Positions 46,905 to 60,162 of a DNA stretch of 64,000 nucleotides are shown in pieces. The stretch's first letter is position 1, and each line of letters starts with the position of its first letter. The position numbers and the translations under genes were made by a program. The notes under the pieces are model-generated. The model was not told the origin of the DNA and made no database searches. It saw nothing but the letters and a program-made list of their open reading frames with translations. The stretch comes from Hordeum vulgare subsp. vulgare (Eukaryota; Streptophyta; Magnoliopsida; Poales; Poaceae), in assembly GCF_904849725.1 (NCBI RefSeq), contig NC_058522.1:196957986-197021985 (forward strand), in the 5' to 3' direction.

Positions 46905-49900
46905 GCATCTCGAAGCATAATTCCTGCACGTCCTCGAGTAGGTAGATGATAAAAATAGAATTTTTGATGTGGAATTGTGCATAACATGTTCATCATATTA
47001 TTTTATTTTTAGCATGGACATATGGACCTCTAGATGTTTCAAAGTAATAGCCTATAGTTTGACATGAAAATTTCAATACACAAGCATCTCAACAAGCAAC
47101 CAAGTCTTTAAAAATATCAATGCTAAAGAACATTATCCCTAGACCATCATGTTATATCATTGATCCATTCATGCAACACACCCAAATATTAACTATATCC
47201 AACGCTCAAATATGATAATGGGGTTCCTTACTTAGTGTCTTATAAGAGAAGATGGAGACTCAAATTCAAAATGAAAATTGCATAAAGCAAATAGATAGGT
47301 CTTACACAAAAGGAAGCAAAGGTTGTAGTTGTGCTAGATCTCAAACTGAAAAATTTAGAGATAATTTTTTTTGGTTGGTATGCTTTTCCTGTCAACGAAA
47401 ACAACTAAGAGTTTCCAATATCCTCCATGCTACAAATTATATGCGGTTCCCAAACTAAAAATAAATTGTATTCCTTTTTCCACCATTCTTTCACATTCCA
47501 TGGCTAGTTGTATCCACGGGTACCATCCATACCAACAATTTCCATGTAATTTATTATTTGAAAACATTTTTTTTTGCATTTCGGGACTAGGCATCCCGAT
47601 TACCACCATACTGTGGTGCAATGACAAGTTAATAAACACTCATCTTGAGAATCACCTATTTAACATGGAAGATACCGGCCACCCCTCGCCACTTCATCAG
47701 CGGTACGGGCAAACAAAACAAAAATTTATTTTGAACATTCGAGTTGGAGTTCGCAAATTTACTTAGAACGATGTTGAAATACGTTGGAGGTATGGTGGAC
47801 TCATTTGGCACAACTTTGGGTTTATGATATGGATGCACAAGCAGTATTCCCGCTTAGTACAAATGAAGGTTAGGAAATAAATTGAGAAGCGCCCAACCAA
47901 AGAATGAAAATTATCATAAGTGAACATTAACCATACCTAACACTGAATAATGCAACACAAGTAGGATTTAATTTCATAGCATAATTATTGACTTCATGTG
48001 CATGCATAGGGAATCACAAACTTTAACACCAATATTCTTACTAAAGCATAATTACTCATCAACATAACTAACATAACTCACATATCACTATCTTTATATC
48101 GCAAAACTATTGCAAAGAATCAAGTTTAACATTCTATGATCTTCATGAAAGTTTTTATTGTATATTTCCTGAACATTCATCACTTTGGGACAAATACCAT
48201 TTAAAGCAAATAACAAGCTCTCAAAAAAATATAACCAAGTTTCTTTAAAATTTTCAACCATCATGAAGCAAGAGAGGATTTCTCCAAATTTCTACTACTC
48301 TCCAAATAATCTAAGTCAAGCATGAGAGAAAATTTCTTCAAAATAACAGCACAACCATGCTCAAAAATATATAACTGAAGCACTTGAGTAAATCCATGGC
48401 TCAAAAAATTTAAGTGAAGCCTAAAGAGCGATTCTAACAAATCATAGAATAATTTGTCTCTCTCAAATGGGTGTGTCCAGTAAGGTTTATTATAACAAAA
48501 TAACCAGGAAAGAAAGCAAAGACGCAAACCATACAAGATGCTCCAAGCAAAATCATGATATGTGAAGAATAAAAATATAGCTCCAAGTAAAATTACCGAT
48601 GTTTGTTAGAAGACAGAGGGGATGCCTTCGGGTCATCCCGAAGCTTAGTTGCTTGGTAATCCTTAGATATTACCTTGGGGTGCCATGGGGCATTCCCAAT
48701 ATTTGGCATTATCACTCCTTTTTTGCTTCATCCATCATGATCTCACTCAAAACTTGAACACTTTAATCATAGAAAACTCAATAATTTTTGTGAGATCCGT
48801 TAGTATAAGAAAACCAAACTTTACTTTAGGTACCGTTGAAAACCTATTTCAATTTTTTTCACTATGCCTACTGTATTCTAACTTGACCATGGCTTATACC
48901 CCCTACAAACCATAGAATCCTCAAAACAAGCACATAACGCAAAGAAAACAAAATCTGTCAAAAATGGAACTATCTATAAATACTCAAATCTTACTCATCC
49001 TTCTGTAACTCCAAAAAATCTAACATATTAGGACGACGTGGCGAATTTGGATATCAATCCTGTGTAAAAAAAGTAAGTCACTTTTGAAGTTTTTGTAATT
49101 TTTAGGATTTTTCCTATTAGACGAGAAAGATTATGTGTTTCAACAGGATTAAAGCAACCAACATCCCAAATGATCCCAAAGGGTTTACTTGGCACAAACA
49201 CTAAATAAAAAATAAAAAAACACAGTTACAACACTGGTATAATTGGTAAACACTCAAGAACTGAAAACAAAAGTGAAAAATACATTATATTGATTGTGTT
49301 GCCTCCCAACAACCGTTTTACAACCCTAGCTAGGCATATAACATAGGTTCAAGTATTATCATCTTTAGTTTCCGTAGATGCATTCTTGTCAGGAGATTTC
49401 TCAAAAATAACTAGAAACAAATTATCCATAGTGATTTTAGCATTATCAAGTTGCCAATCTACGTATCCCCTTTGATTACCGTCAACAATCCAAGAATATT
49501 GTTGATTAACATTGTTGAAAACTTGTTGGATCACATCTACAACATAAATTTCCTTTTTGAGATCCTCGTCAAAGATTTTATTATTAGTGAGAAAATGTCT
49601 CAAAACATAATCACTATTATAGAGAATCTCATTTACTCCTGGCTTTTCACAGTTAATACCATAAATATCAAAAAATTCCCAAGCTTCCCGAACTATATGA
49701 TCAAATTCATTAATAAGAACAAGGGTGGCTATCTTCTTAGCTTTTGGATCTTCTATAACAGGTAGTTCATAAAACAATCCCTGCAAAGTAGGATGTCATA
49801 GCTTCCGCATAAGTTTTGGTTCTTTTGAGTATAGGAGTATTATCACAAGTCAAAGTTCCAACACAATTAAAGAATTCTCGGATAGATTCTTTCCCTTAAG

Positions 49901-50044
49901 ATTACATTGTCCCAAAACGGAAGTTTTAGCATCCAGCTTACCAGGACATCTAATTTTAGGAGTCCTGTCATCTTTCATTTTTCCATAACGAAGTCACTCA
50001 TGATTACGACAAGAAAGAAGACAAGCAAGCAGGAGATCTAGGAA
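46905..50044 (-). mobile_element. Element B internal region, 3' part
   Basis: Non-coding over 46905-49300 on the minus strand, AT-rich, with the family landmark GGTCATCCCGAAGCTTAG near 48630. One intact small ORF lies at 49349-49786 and decayed coding sequence continues upstream to about 50000. No reverse transcriptase or integrase was recognised. The element is interrupted by CACTA E at 50045. Confidence 0.62.
49349..49786 (-). CDS. 145-residue ORF of unknown function in element B
   Basis: An uninterrupted frame encodes an acidic protein with ELPVIEDPKAKKIATLVLIN, REAWEFFDIYGINCEKPG, NEILYNSDYVLRHFLTNN, VVDVIQQVFNNVNQQYSW and MDNLFLVIFEKSPDKNAS. It has no membrane segment, signal peptide or motif I recognise. 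It is the 3' end of the gag-position coding region of this Sabrina/WHAM-type family: upstream sequence to about 50000 shows the same kind of coding with stops. The annotated Met may not be the true start, since coding seems to continue upstream. It is intact where most coding in the window is broken. It is possibly a retrotransposon protein rather than a host gene. Confidence 0.5.
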   Translation of the reverse strand: MQGLFYELPVIEDPKAKKIATLVLINEFDHIVREAWEFFDIYGINCEKPGVNEILYNSDYVLRHFLTNNKIFDEDLKKEIYVVDVIQQVFNNVNQQYSWIVDGNQRGYVDWQLDNAKITMDNLFLVIFEKSPDKNASTETKDDNT

Positions 50045-53000
50045 CACTACAAGAAAAACACTCATTAATGACAAAAAAAAGTGACGATGGTTTAATTGGT
50101 CATAGATCTATGACCAAAATTCAAAAATAGGTCATCGAGAGTCTGCGAGGGTCTAAACTCCATAATATCATGACCATTTTTGCCCATAAGGTCATAATCT
50201 TATGGCAAAAAAGGTCATTAAGCATAGAAATATTGTTTATGATCTTATTCTATACTCATCATGACCAAATTACAAGGTCATAGTCATGTGGGTGGAGGTG
50301 ACTGGATGACACATAAACAATTTTGTCCATGCGTCGTGCCTACTTGTCATTTTTTCCTATGTGTGTGCACTTCAAAGTGCTAGTGTAGTAATGTATCTTA
50401 ACTAGCTGATGGGACCCACGTACCACATGAGGACCAAAAAATAAAAGATTAATTTATATTTATTTTCTTCGGTGGTGTGTATTTATTATTATTATTGGGT
50501 TACGAAAGATGTCGTACACGTACTGGTTTACTTTAAGAAATAATTTATTTACGCACCATGAATTTATTTCTATAACATACATTTTTTTGGTTTGTTGGAT
50601 TACTAAATATTGGTTTATGACAACTATAAGGGGATGAAAAAACAAATGAAAATAATAGGTGAAGGGTGGGTGGTTGGACGAATGGATGTGGGAGAAAACA
50701 TAGTAAAAGATGAAACCTTAGGTTATTTTTGAAAATAGTATGGAGAAAGAGATAGATAAAGAGACATCCATTAAATTTTGAAACCTTTGAATTTTTTGAC
50801 TATTCAAAGATTGTTTCATACTTTTATAAACTTTTGTGAGGTTTACCACTATTATTCCATCCAAATAAAACGACGTCCTTGAGCTCATCTGTGGTGCGCG
50901 CGAGGGTGGTGAAGGTTCCGGGGACGCGATGAGATCATGCCTGCCGGATTGGACGACATATCCTCTTTTAATTGTACATAATTTTTTTGAGTTTTTAAAA
51001 AAATTAGCACACAAGTTTTGATGTTTCCCATCATCTATCCGTGCATGCACTTTTTTTTCTAGTGGTCGAGCAATGTTTGCGCTTTTTGTCCTTTGCCGAG
51101 TTTCACCGACACTAGGCATAATCATCAATTTTGTTAGTGTTGATACCCTGCTAATTTTGGGTGCATATATTTAGTTCTTAGAAGATTTATATTGGTTTTT
51201 TCTAAAAAATATGACATATGGATCAGCCTCACCCGACGATGATGGGCCGAAGCCCACCAAACCAACTACGGTTCCCAACCCGACATACATAACCTCCTCC
51301 TACCACTTCTCCCTCTACCCTAGCCGTCACTTCTTCTTCTGTTCTCCCGCACCCCAACTCCATGTTCTTCCCCCAACTCACGACTCCGGCCATGTTGGCG
51401 AATCCTCCCCATCACAGGACCTCAATCCCGCAGACCCTCGCCTCAGATCTCTACCTCCTCACGTGCAGGCTTGCTCCCCTCGCTTCAGATTTTGACTTAC
51501 TCACCTGAAGGCTTGCTCCACTCACCTCGCCGTCTCGGCGTATAGCTACATACCCTCGCCATCGACTTCGAGAGGGCCTTCAAGATCCATGGCAAGCTAC
51601 ACATCGGCCTGAAGCCATCCCTTTTGTTAGTATTTTTTCATGGTGGTTTTAGGGTTTCTCTGTGTCGACACGCAGATAACATCAGGCGAGGAGCTGCTGA
51701 CTTAGCGCCGAAGAAGGAGGCCATCATGAGGGAGTACACAAGCATCCCGCACATGAGCCTACATCATAAACTCCTCTGACCCACATCCCGCACATGTGGC
51801 TGCCCGATGGGGTCTAATACCTTGGTTTTTGAATTGGCATGTGGTGGTGTTGCTGTTACCTGCTATTGCAATTGGTCTCCCGGTACGGTGGTGGCTAGCT
51901 CTTAGATTCAGGCATAGGTAAGAATACCGATTCCCAACTCCATGTGATGTGGCCAATTTTTTTCTCCCTGAGATAAAATATGCTGGGCAGAAGTGGCATG
52001 GAACTAGCAATGTGATGAACCATACGCAATCAATCTGTTTATGTGCTGAGGTAATGAAGTATATAGTACATTACACATATATAGGCAGTGGTAGATGACG
52101 GTTCATGTTGTGTGTGCTCCGGCGTGGACCATCAAAGTCGGTGGCTTTTTTAAGAAAACAAATGTCTGGCATGTGTTGGAGGAAAGGATTTGTGCCTCCG
52201 GCCGAAATATGATGGCTACTCACGGTCCAACAACTCACGAGGCCTTTCCTTCATTTTATTTTCCAGAGATTCTTTGCATGTATGAGCGATCAATCTGATA
52301 GAGTAGTAAGTGTTACCTACACGTAGAAATTTTTGGTAGGAAATCAAGTTAGGGCGGGAGCCCTGCCACGCCCTACCGAGAGATCCGCCCCTGTATATAG
52401 GTGTGATGAACTTAAATGCAGGTCAAATAAAAGGAACCGTTTCCAACACAAAACACACTGCCAAAAAAGAGTCAAGTAAATAAGGGCAAAAGTGCTTGGG
52501 CATGAGTGGACTCTTGGTGGTGGTGTCCTTTCATTACCAGCACTTCGCACCTCATTTTGTTGCGTTAGCATTACTATGTGAAGGTATTTACGCAACTTAC
52601 TTGCACTGTCCTCTCATTCATTTTTGTTGAATAGAGATTTCAATTTTTTTGTTATTATTCTGGAGAGTGAGCTAGTTAGACCAGCAATAGTTGGGAGCTA
52701 CAAAATTAACTTTCCTAATCTGAATTATTAGCATGTGATGATCTTTATACCTATAGCATGTGATCAAAAATAAATTCACCATGTACATGCCCATCCAGCA
52801 CGTCTAGACTTGATTATATTGTATGAGTAGGAGCAGATCCTTCAAATTAAATCCATCGTGTAAAAAACAACCATGCAATTGGCATAATCCGTAACTTCTT
52901 ATAAGGAAAAACTTTGTTCAATACTAGTGATCTACAACTCTGCAACCACTCCGGCAGCATTAGGTAATCTATTTGCAGTACTGACTGTTCGTCTAATGTT

Positions 53001-54376
53001 TATGGAAGGCTTAAATTATTTGTTTTCATGTTACCATATGTATTAGAAGATGTTAGAATTATGTTACCATGCAACATAAATCAGCTGATGTTGTTTAGAA
53101 GATTATATGTTTCGTTCAGGTATGTGATAAAGCTCCGATTATCTGCCTATACATCTCTGATTATCCTTCATGTTAGAATTATGTGAAGGCATGGTTATTA
53201 GGGTTTGAACATTCTCCATATATTAAGCAGCTAGATAATATACTTATTATTAGATTGGATAGTTAGATTATAACCAACTGGCCATATATACATGTAGCTG
53301 AAGCCGCATTTGACATGCACATGTTTCTTTGTTGCATGGTTCCGTGTTGTATGAAAGAATACATTCATAGTTTGGTTATTAAATATGATCACAAACATTT
53401 TTTTGGAGTAATGGATCCACGTTTCTCCATCTCCATTGCACCACTGAATTTTGTTTGGATGACATCGCACGATTCACCGTGCAATTCCAAATTCCAAGCA
53501 CTTTGTAATTTTAAATGATTTTACCATGTTGAATTTGGCTTGTAATGTCTTTATCTTGTAATATATTTGGATGTACATAAAGAGTATAAGGTGCATGGAT
53601 GACTAGCAGCTTCTACGGGTGGTGTGGACGTCCATGTAGAACAGCTCCAACCGAAAGTTGGAAGAAGCATAATTCCAGTGGAACAAAATGGATGTTTCCT
53701 CTCATGTAATGTTGTTTCTTTTGTTCTGTTGGGTTGTGAATTCATGAATATTTGACTATTGCAAGCTATTATATGCCCATTTAATTCGTTACAAGTATTA
53801 TGTACTGTAATGTGAATATCTTTTTGTTGGATAGAAGATGAGTTGAAGCATGCCATGACCTGTTCTAATTAGGCCATGCAACTTGGTTGAAAATGGAAAG
53901 GTGATTTTGATAAAAATGCAAAAAAGCAAACAAAATTCTTGTGGAAAAATACACAATAATGTTGGGATGCAAAATAATTACAGCCCAATTGAAATCAGTC
54001 CCTCGAGAGAAATAAATGTATTGTATTTATGGGCTTGGCCCATTGGGCCACTAATAATACCATGCCAGATTATATGATGCCATTTCAGAATATAGGTGGT
54101 GTCGAGGTCATCACATGTGCCATGTCAGCTCAGCCACCTCACACCATACGTGGATCAGGAGCATCGGTCCTGACCAATTTTTTGGTCAAGAATTCTATGA
54201 GCTATCATTTTTTTTCATAGGGGTTATGACCAAATTCCACGAAAGGTCAAGTTCGTTCATTCTTGACGGCCAACTATTGATATTCTCATTTTGGTCATAA
54301 GAAGGTCATAAATCAAAGATAATGACGATTCAATGACCAAAATGGTGGGTCATTATCGACCATATTTCTTGTAGTG
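50045..54376. mobile_element. Non-autonomous CACTA element E, 4.33 kb
   Basis: The left end is CACTACAAGAAAAACA and the inverted right end is CACTACAAGAAATATG, sharing their first 12 bases. The 3 bp target duplication GAA is perfect (50042-50044 and 54377-54379). Subterminal repeats built on ATGACCAAA / TTTGGTCAT occur at both ends (50090-50290 and 54190-54360), unlike the TTTGCCGTC family. No transposase domain is visible. The middle is AT-rich except a GC-rich segment at 51205-51640, annotated separately. Confidence 0.9.
51205..51640 (+). other. GC-rich gene-like segment inside CACTA E
   Basis: Within AT-rich CACTA sequence this block is rich in CCTC, CGCC and CTCGCC. It contains a 94-codon plus-strand ORF (51211-51495) with Pro/Ser-rich composition, and a frame near 51570-51640 giving FERAFKIHGKLHIGLKPS. 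It resembles the 5' part of a grass gene (C/T-rich leader, then coding) more than LTR sequence. CACTA elements can carry captured host gene fragments, so this is a candidate. I cannot identify a source gene and it may be chance composition. Confidence 0.35.
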
Positions 54377-54535
54377 GAAGAAAACGGCAAACGGAAAGAA
54401 GGCAAATAAAAAGGCAAATTTTATGTAGTAGGGGAGAGGAAAACGAGAGGAAAAATGGTGAATAATGTAATTGCAAGGAGATGAGAGTTGTGTGTAGGAA
54501 CCTGATAGATCTTGACTTGATCTTCCCCGGCAACG
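54377..54535 (-). mobile_element. Element B internal region with split primer binding site
   Basis: Element B resumes after CACTA E and ends at 54535. On the minus strand the end reads CGTTGCCGGGGAAGATC, which is the tRNA-Asp primer binding site TGGCGCCGTTGCCGGGGA without its first five or six bases. Element K's LTR follows directly at 54536, so K inserted within the site. CAACG (54531-54535) is the likely target duplication. Confidence 0.7.
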
Positions 54536-57500
54536 TGTCACGCCCAAGATGCGGTCCTGTCCTTATTTTTGGCATCTCGCCGTTTTGCAAGAATGGATGT
54601 AATTACAAATACATGTACTGAAAAGATTGGTATAAGGAGTTGGCTTACACTCGCCACAAGCTACATCAAGATCACATCAATACAACAATATATAGTCATC
54701 ATGAAGAAGAGCAGGGTCCGACTACAGATAAAAACAAATGACAAAAGAATGATGTCCATCCTTGCTATCCCAGGATGCTCGTCCGGAACCCATCCTAGAT
54801 CGATGAAGAAGAAAAAAAATAAACTCCAAATAGCACAATTAGCGCACTCACGTCAAAGTAACTCTTTATCTGTACGTACAACTGGTGAGGCTGCAGCAAG
54901 ACACTAAGCATTTAATTGAGGTGGCTAACTTACGAGTACAAGAATAAAAGAGGAGCATGATCTACATGTTGCGGATGTGAACTATTGATGATCAAATGAA
55001 TGATCCTAAAAACCTACTTACGTCAGACATAACCCCACCGTGTCCTCGATCGGAGAAGGAGCTCAAGAAAGAGATAGTCACGGTTACGCACTCAGTTGGC
55101 AAGTTTTAATTATGTTTACTTCAAGTTATCTCAAATCGGATGTTAAACAAAGTATCCAAGTTTTCCACATAACAGCGGGCACGGCTTTCCGAAAGATTTA
55201 ACCCTACAGGGGTGCTCCAACTAGTCCATCACAAATTACCACAAGGCGCAAAGAAAGCCTCGATCATGAAACTCGTGATCTCTCGGATTCCTTGGTAGAA
55301 AACCTCAATTATGAGATAGCCTAAAGTATCACCGGAATCCCGATGCAGAAGATATTTCGCAAAAGGTAAAACTAATCCAGCAAGGCCGCCCGGCGTGCCA
55401 ACAGACCCGATACGAACCGCGTATCTCGTTCCCAGGGTAGGACCGGATGGGTAGGACGTTGGGTTGGCTCAAACCCCGGGTTACCAGGGGGTGCCGGACA
55501 TCGCCCGGTTTGGACCAACACTCATGCGGAACACTGGCCCGGGGGTTGATTAATTATCCATGGGGTCCGGAAAATCCCTATGAAATTTTATTAGGTTATT
55601 AGGCAAATGTAGTACCAAAGTTGGGCCTTGCGAGACTAGTCTTAATCTAAAAGAATCTTAAAGGGGGTCCCCATAACAACCCCGATCGTGTTAGGAGTGC
55701 TCAATTATGGAATATAACACCGGTAGCCGAAACTAAGGGCCAAAGGTGAAACAAAATACCACACTAGAAAGGCCGAGCCTTCCACCTTTTACCAAGTATA
55801 TAGGTGCATTAAATTAAATAGCATTAATATGGTTATATAATAAGGAACCCATGTCATCACATGGATGCAACTGCACCTGCAGCTAGCAACGCTAACCTAT
55901 GGTTAAGCAAGCGGTAACATAGCCAATCAGTGGTTTGCTAGGTTGTAGAACGGTTGAAGGTTTTCATGGGAATGTTGGGAGGCTTATTAAACCGGTGGTA
56001 GGCATCCAAACATAGCGATAGAAACGAAACAACTAGCTTGGTAATGATAGTAATGGTATCTAGGGAAATGATCATCTTGCCTATGATTTCGCTTGGATGA
56101 AGAACGAATCCGTGAAGCAGATGAACCGACGTAGTCGAATGGATCCTCACATTCCGACACGCTTGCAAAACTCTATCAATACGAAGCAAACCGGAATCAA
56201 GAATAAACAGACGATATTCACCGTGGCACATGTATGATATGATATACAACCTAATATGGTGCATGTCCATTTCCGTTATGCAAGGCATGTCATGGCAATT
56301 CAAGACAATCAAACACTACACATTATGAGAAGCTCAATATGCAATGAGTTGCATATTGATTTATTTTGTTCACTCCTTTTTAGGCATATGACAATATTAA
56401 TTTTTTTTTAACATGGAAAGAGGTGAAGCATGTGATTCTAGACGACATTCTAGTCAATTGACATATAGAGATCATTGCAAACGGAGCTACGGTTCAAAAG
56501 ATATGATCAATGCAAGATATGATGCCACGAATGCAATATGTATGCAAATGATAGCGATAAGCATTCAAAACCATGAAGGTAGCAAGATATAACGAAAATA
56601 CATGAGATTCTAACCAAGTTTCATGTATGACACAATCCAAACAAAGCAACGATTCAACAATTACAAGCAATGCAAGAAATAACTACAATCTGCCAAAAAC
56701 AGCAAGATGGTATTTTGTACACCCGAAAACAACAAGCTACATAATTCTAAAATGCACAAACAAGACATGAGGCAGTAGTGGTCAAGATGCACAACAACAC
56801 CCTACTAAGTACAACAAGCATGGAAGCATGAATCACTAGTTACTGAGCTCACAAAATGTTATGTTGCACATAGTTTCAGTCTTCGTGAAAATAGCAGTTT
56901 TGGTTAGTGCAGTTTTCAACTAGATGGCATATTCGTAGCAATAAAACTATAAGCTACAGGGTATGGAATGCCATGCAAATTTATAGCATGCTAGATAATC
57001 TTAAGCACTATAGGTAGCTAGGGTTTGGGGGCACGTGAAACGAGGAAAGGCCGGATCTGGGTGTCTATTTATATACATCAGGCTAGGGTTAGAGTTTCTG
57101 ACTCCATTTTTGACCATAGGATCACAATCGGACCGTCTCGGCTACACCCAAGGGTTAGGTTGGCTGGTTGGGCTGTGTAGATGTGTGGGGCTGAGAAGAT
57201 AGGGAGGTTTGCGGCCCAGCACGAGATTCTTAAACACCGAAGAACGTCTGACGATATACCGATGACAGTACCACTATGGTCGATTGTTCGGGTAACCAAC
57301 GGACTCCGATTGCGACAAAATTCAACAGCTGCCTACCTATATTAAAATAAGACCGCACACCAAGTTTCAACCCAATCCGAGGATATTTTATACACAATTT
57401 TAAAAACAATATTCTAATGGTGCCGCGGGCGCGTGCGAGTTAAGTTGACTCAAAACAGTCAACGACCAGAACGGAGAAAACCTGCAACTAATAATGGATT

Positions 57501-57630
57501 AAAGTTCCGAGAACTGGTGGCAACAGAGTGCCGATGCAATGCGGATGATGCGCATGTTGCGATGATGAATGCGACAAACAAATAGTTAACACGGTGACAA
57601 TGGAATAAAAGGGGAATCTTCTGCAGTGTT
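54536..57630 (-). mobile_element. LTR of Gypsy element K, 3' portion
   Basis: On the plus strand it begins TGTCACGCCCAAGATGCGG, so on the minus strand it ends with TTGGGCGTGACA. Orientation is minus because the only good TATA box lies on that strand (57066-57075). The remainder of the LTR is displaced beyond the window by element F, which inserted at 57631. No gene: ORFs such as 55938-56312 are isolated and without motifs. Confidence 0.62.
57066..57075 (-). promoter_or_regulatory. TATA box in the element K LTR
   Basis: TATATAAATA on the minus strand, in GC-mixed context, is the best core promoter candidate of the K LTR and supports its minus orientation. Confidence 0.5.
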
Positions 57631-58252
57631 TGTGGGGACCCGACTTACGAGTCGAGATCACCGAATGAATGTGCTCAATTATCCCAGAGATCAATGCTCA
57701 CCGAACACACAGATACTAAATATTAAGAGTCTTACGTCCATCATACCGAAATATTACAACACATGACCAGTAAGGTCAAGTTACAATGGGTAGGTCCTAT
57801 TAGGCAAAAACACACTGATACAACTAATAGCGGCAATCTTGGTGCTATGCGGGTGCCCATGCCGTCAGCCTACACCAACATGCATTCTGACTAGAAAGTG
57901 TCCTAGTTCGCAAGTCCGTATTGGATGACGTACTCCTCTCCAAACTCCGTTCCTTCCATGTCTGGTCAATAATATAACCGGTGGCAAGCCAGTGTGTACT
58001 TTCAGTGTACTCGCAAACAACCCATGATATGAATAATGCATTTGGTAGGATAACAAGTAATATGCAGTATTGGAGGATAGCAGCTTAAATGTAAATAAAC
58101 ATGATCATGTATGTGCAACATAAGCTAGATGGTATTTAGAAGAACAGGTTACATATAAAAATATATCTGTTGACGGATGAACGCTCCGGTTCACCCGAGA
58201 AGCCAAGTCACCAAACATGGTCATATCAACTCTTTCTCGGATCTCACCATTA

Positions 58253-58273
58253 AACACACACACACACACACAC
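58253..58273. repeat. (CA)n microsatellite in the element F LTR
   Basis: About ten CA/AC dinucleotides in a row. The matching place in both D LTRs (near 26965 and 35765) has only two to four GT repeats, so the run expanded in F. Confidence 0.85.
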
Positions 58274-60154
58274 TTGGTTTATGCAGAAACGACTGGACGT
58301 AGTTTAAGAAGGATTGCCCAACTGTCCTTGACCGTGGAGATGGCTATTCGAATAGTCTTACACTTTGGAGGTTGTACGCTGTACCCACGAGCTCCGGGAA
58401 ACTTCTCTGTCATCCACGACTCGCGGTACATAACATACATGAGGTAAGTACCCGGTCAATGCCTTTCCCTGACGATACTAGACAAAGTGGTCCCCTCGAT
58501 TGGTACCCATCCCGCGTGGTGTACGTCTTACAAGCACCGAGTTTGGTCAATATCATCCATGCAGGGACCAACGGTGTGCCCGGAACACGTAAAAATTGCA
58601 TAGTCGCCCTACCTGGCACGACCCAGTCACGAGAGTGACCACACATCACTCCTGCCACTAGTAATGTGGCTCTTCGCTAGCACCGACCAGAGTAGTCAAC
58701 AAAGCCCCGTCTCATAAAGCAGTAACGAGGCCGCACATGTAAGGTTGGGACGGTCGACACATCATAAATCTATTCCATTTCCGAAACCACTCACACCAAA
58801 ATACCCGATGCACCACTTCTCAAAAAGTGGCCACCTAACTCATCATCACTCTTAGTGGCACCTGACGGGGTTTTCATAAACCTTAGATTATTACCATCAT
58901 CATGTTCATGCTTCTATTTTTCTTAGCTCTGCTTGTTAACATGATATTAGCGTGACCCTCATAGGTGGTAGGATCATGCTCAAAACGCAAGTGCTCTACG
59001 GGAGCCATCGGTAACATTATATCGATGATTTACCGAATACTTATGATCACATGTAATGGAAATATTTGTTCTACTTAGCATGCAATATAATATTTGCTCA
59101 ACCATGGTCAAAGGGCAGCTTGCCTTGATCAGCTAAGTATCCGGGGTCTTCGGGGTCTTCAAGTCCAACTCCTTCGTCAAACTTAGTTTCTATCGTCGTA
59201 ATAATAAAGAAGTAATAAGTAGCCAACTGAAAAACACATGACAAACTCACTTTAAAAATGTGTCCTTATTCTGAAAATCCATATTGTTATTTTGAAAATA
59301 TTTGACTCTGGTTTTAGTGAAAGGTTTATTTTATAAATCACTTTAACATAAGCAAAACAATTCCAAATAGCCTTTTAAATTATTACGAAACACAAAGGTT
59401 GTCTCAAAAATTTGTACAAAGGCTCTGTTAAATACTACTCAATTTTAGAAGAATTATGGTGGAAACGTAATAAAAATATATTGGATAACCATTTTTATAA
59501 AACCCTTTAAAACTGTAATTAAACAAAAAAAGAAAAAAATGCTGGGGATCAGGCTTGGCTTGGCCTGAGGCTTGGGTCGGCCCAGCTAGTCAACCAGCCA
59601 GCGCAGGCGTGCACGCAGCTAGGTTCAAACCTGACATGCGGGCCCCTGTGGTCAGCGGTAGAGAGGACAGAGCGGGGAGAGAAGAGCCACCAACAGGTTA
59701 GCCCCACCTGTTGGGGTCGTCTTCCACCTCGGGACACAAAGGAGGGGAGGTACGCCGGCGATGCTACCGATGTTATCGAGCCCAACCGAAGGCAGAAATG
59801 GAACTATCTCACAGTCGCCTACCTCCTGGTGGTCGAGGGGTTGACAGGGAGGCCCTGGTTCACCGGCGACGAGGTGGTTGCGACGGAGCGGTTTCGGGAG
59901 GCTGATGAACTAGGTGCTAGGGGCGTGGATTAGCTCGGGGACATGATGGGAAGCTCCGAGATGCTGCTAGGATCCCGGAGAAGGTGAGAGGAGCGTTAGG
60001 GCTGGCCCGTAGCCCGAGATCGACGGAGCTCCGAAGCAGCGGCGCCTCGGTCGATCTCGAGCATCGGAGCTCGCTATGCTCAAATGGAGTGGCTCGGGGT
60101 GGAATTTAGGCATTGGAGGAGAGGGATGGGGCTGCTGGAGCAAGGGCGAAGCCC

Positions 60155-60162
60155 TATTTATA
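60155..60162 (-). promoter_or_regulatory. TATA box of the element F LTR
   Basis: TATAAATA on the minus strand in a GC-rich context (GGCCTATAAATAGGGCTTC). This is a typical plant core promoter and the likely transcription start region of F. Confidence 0.65.
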
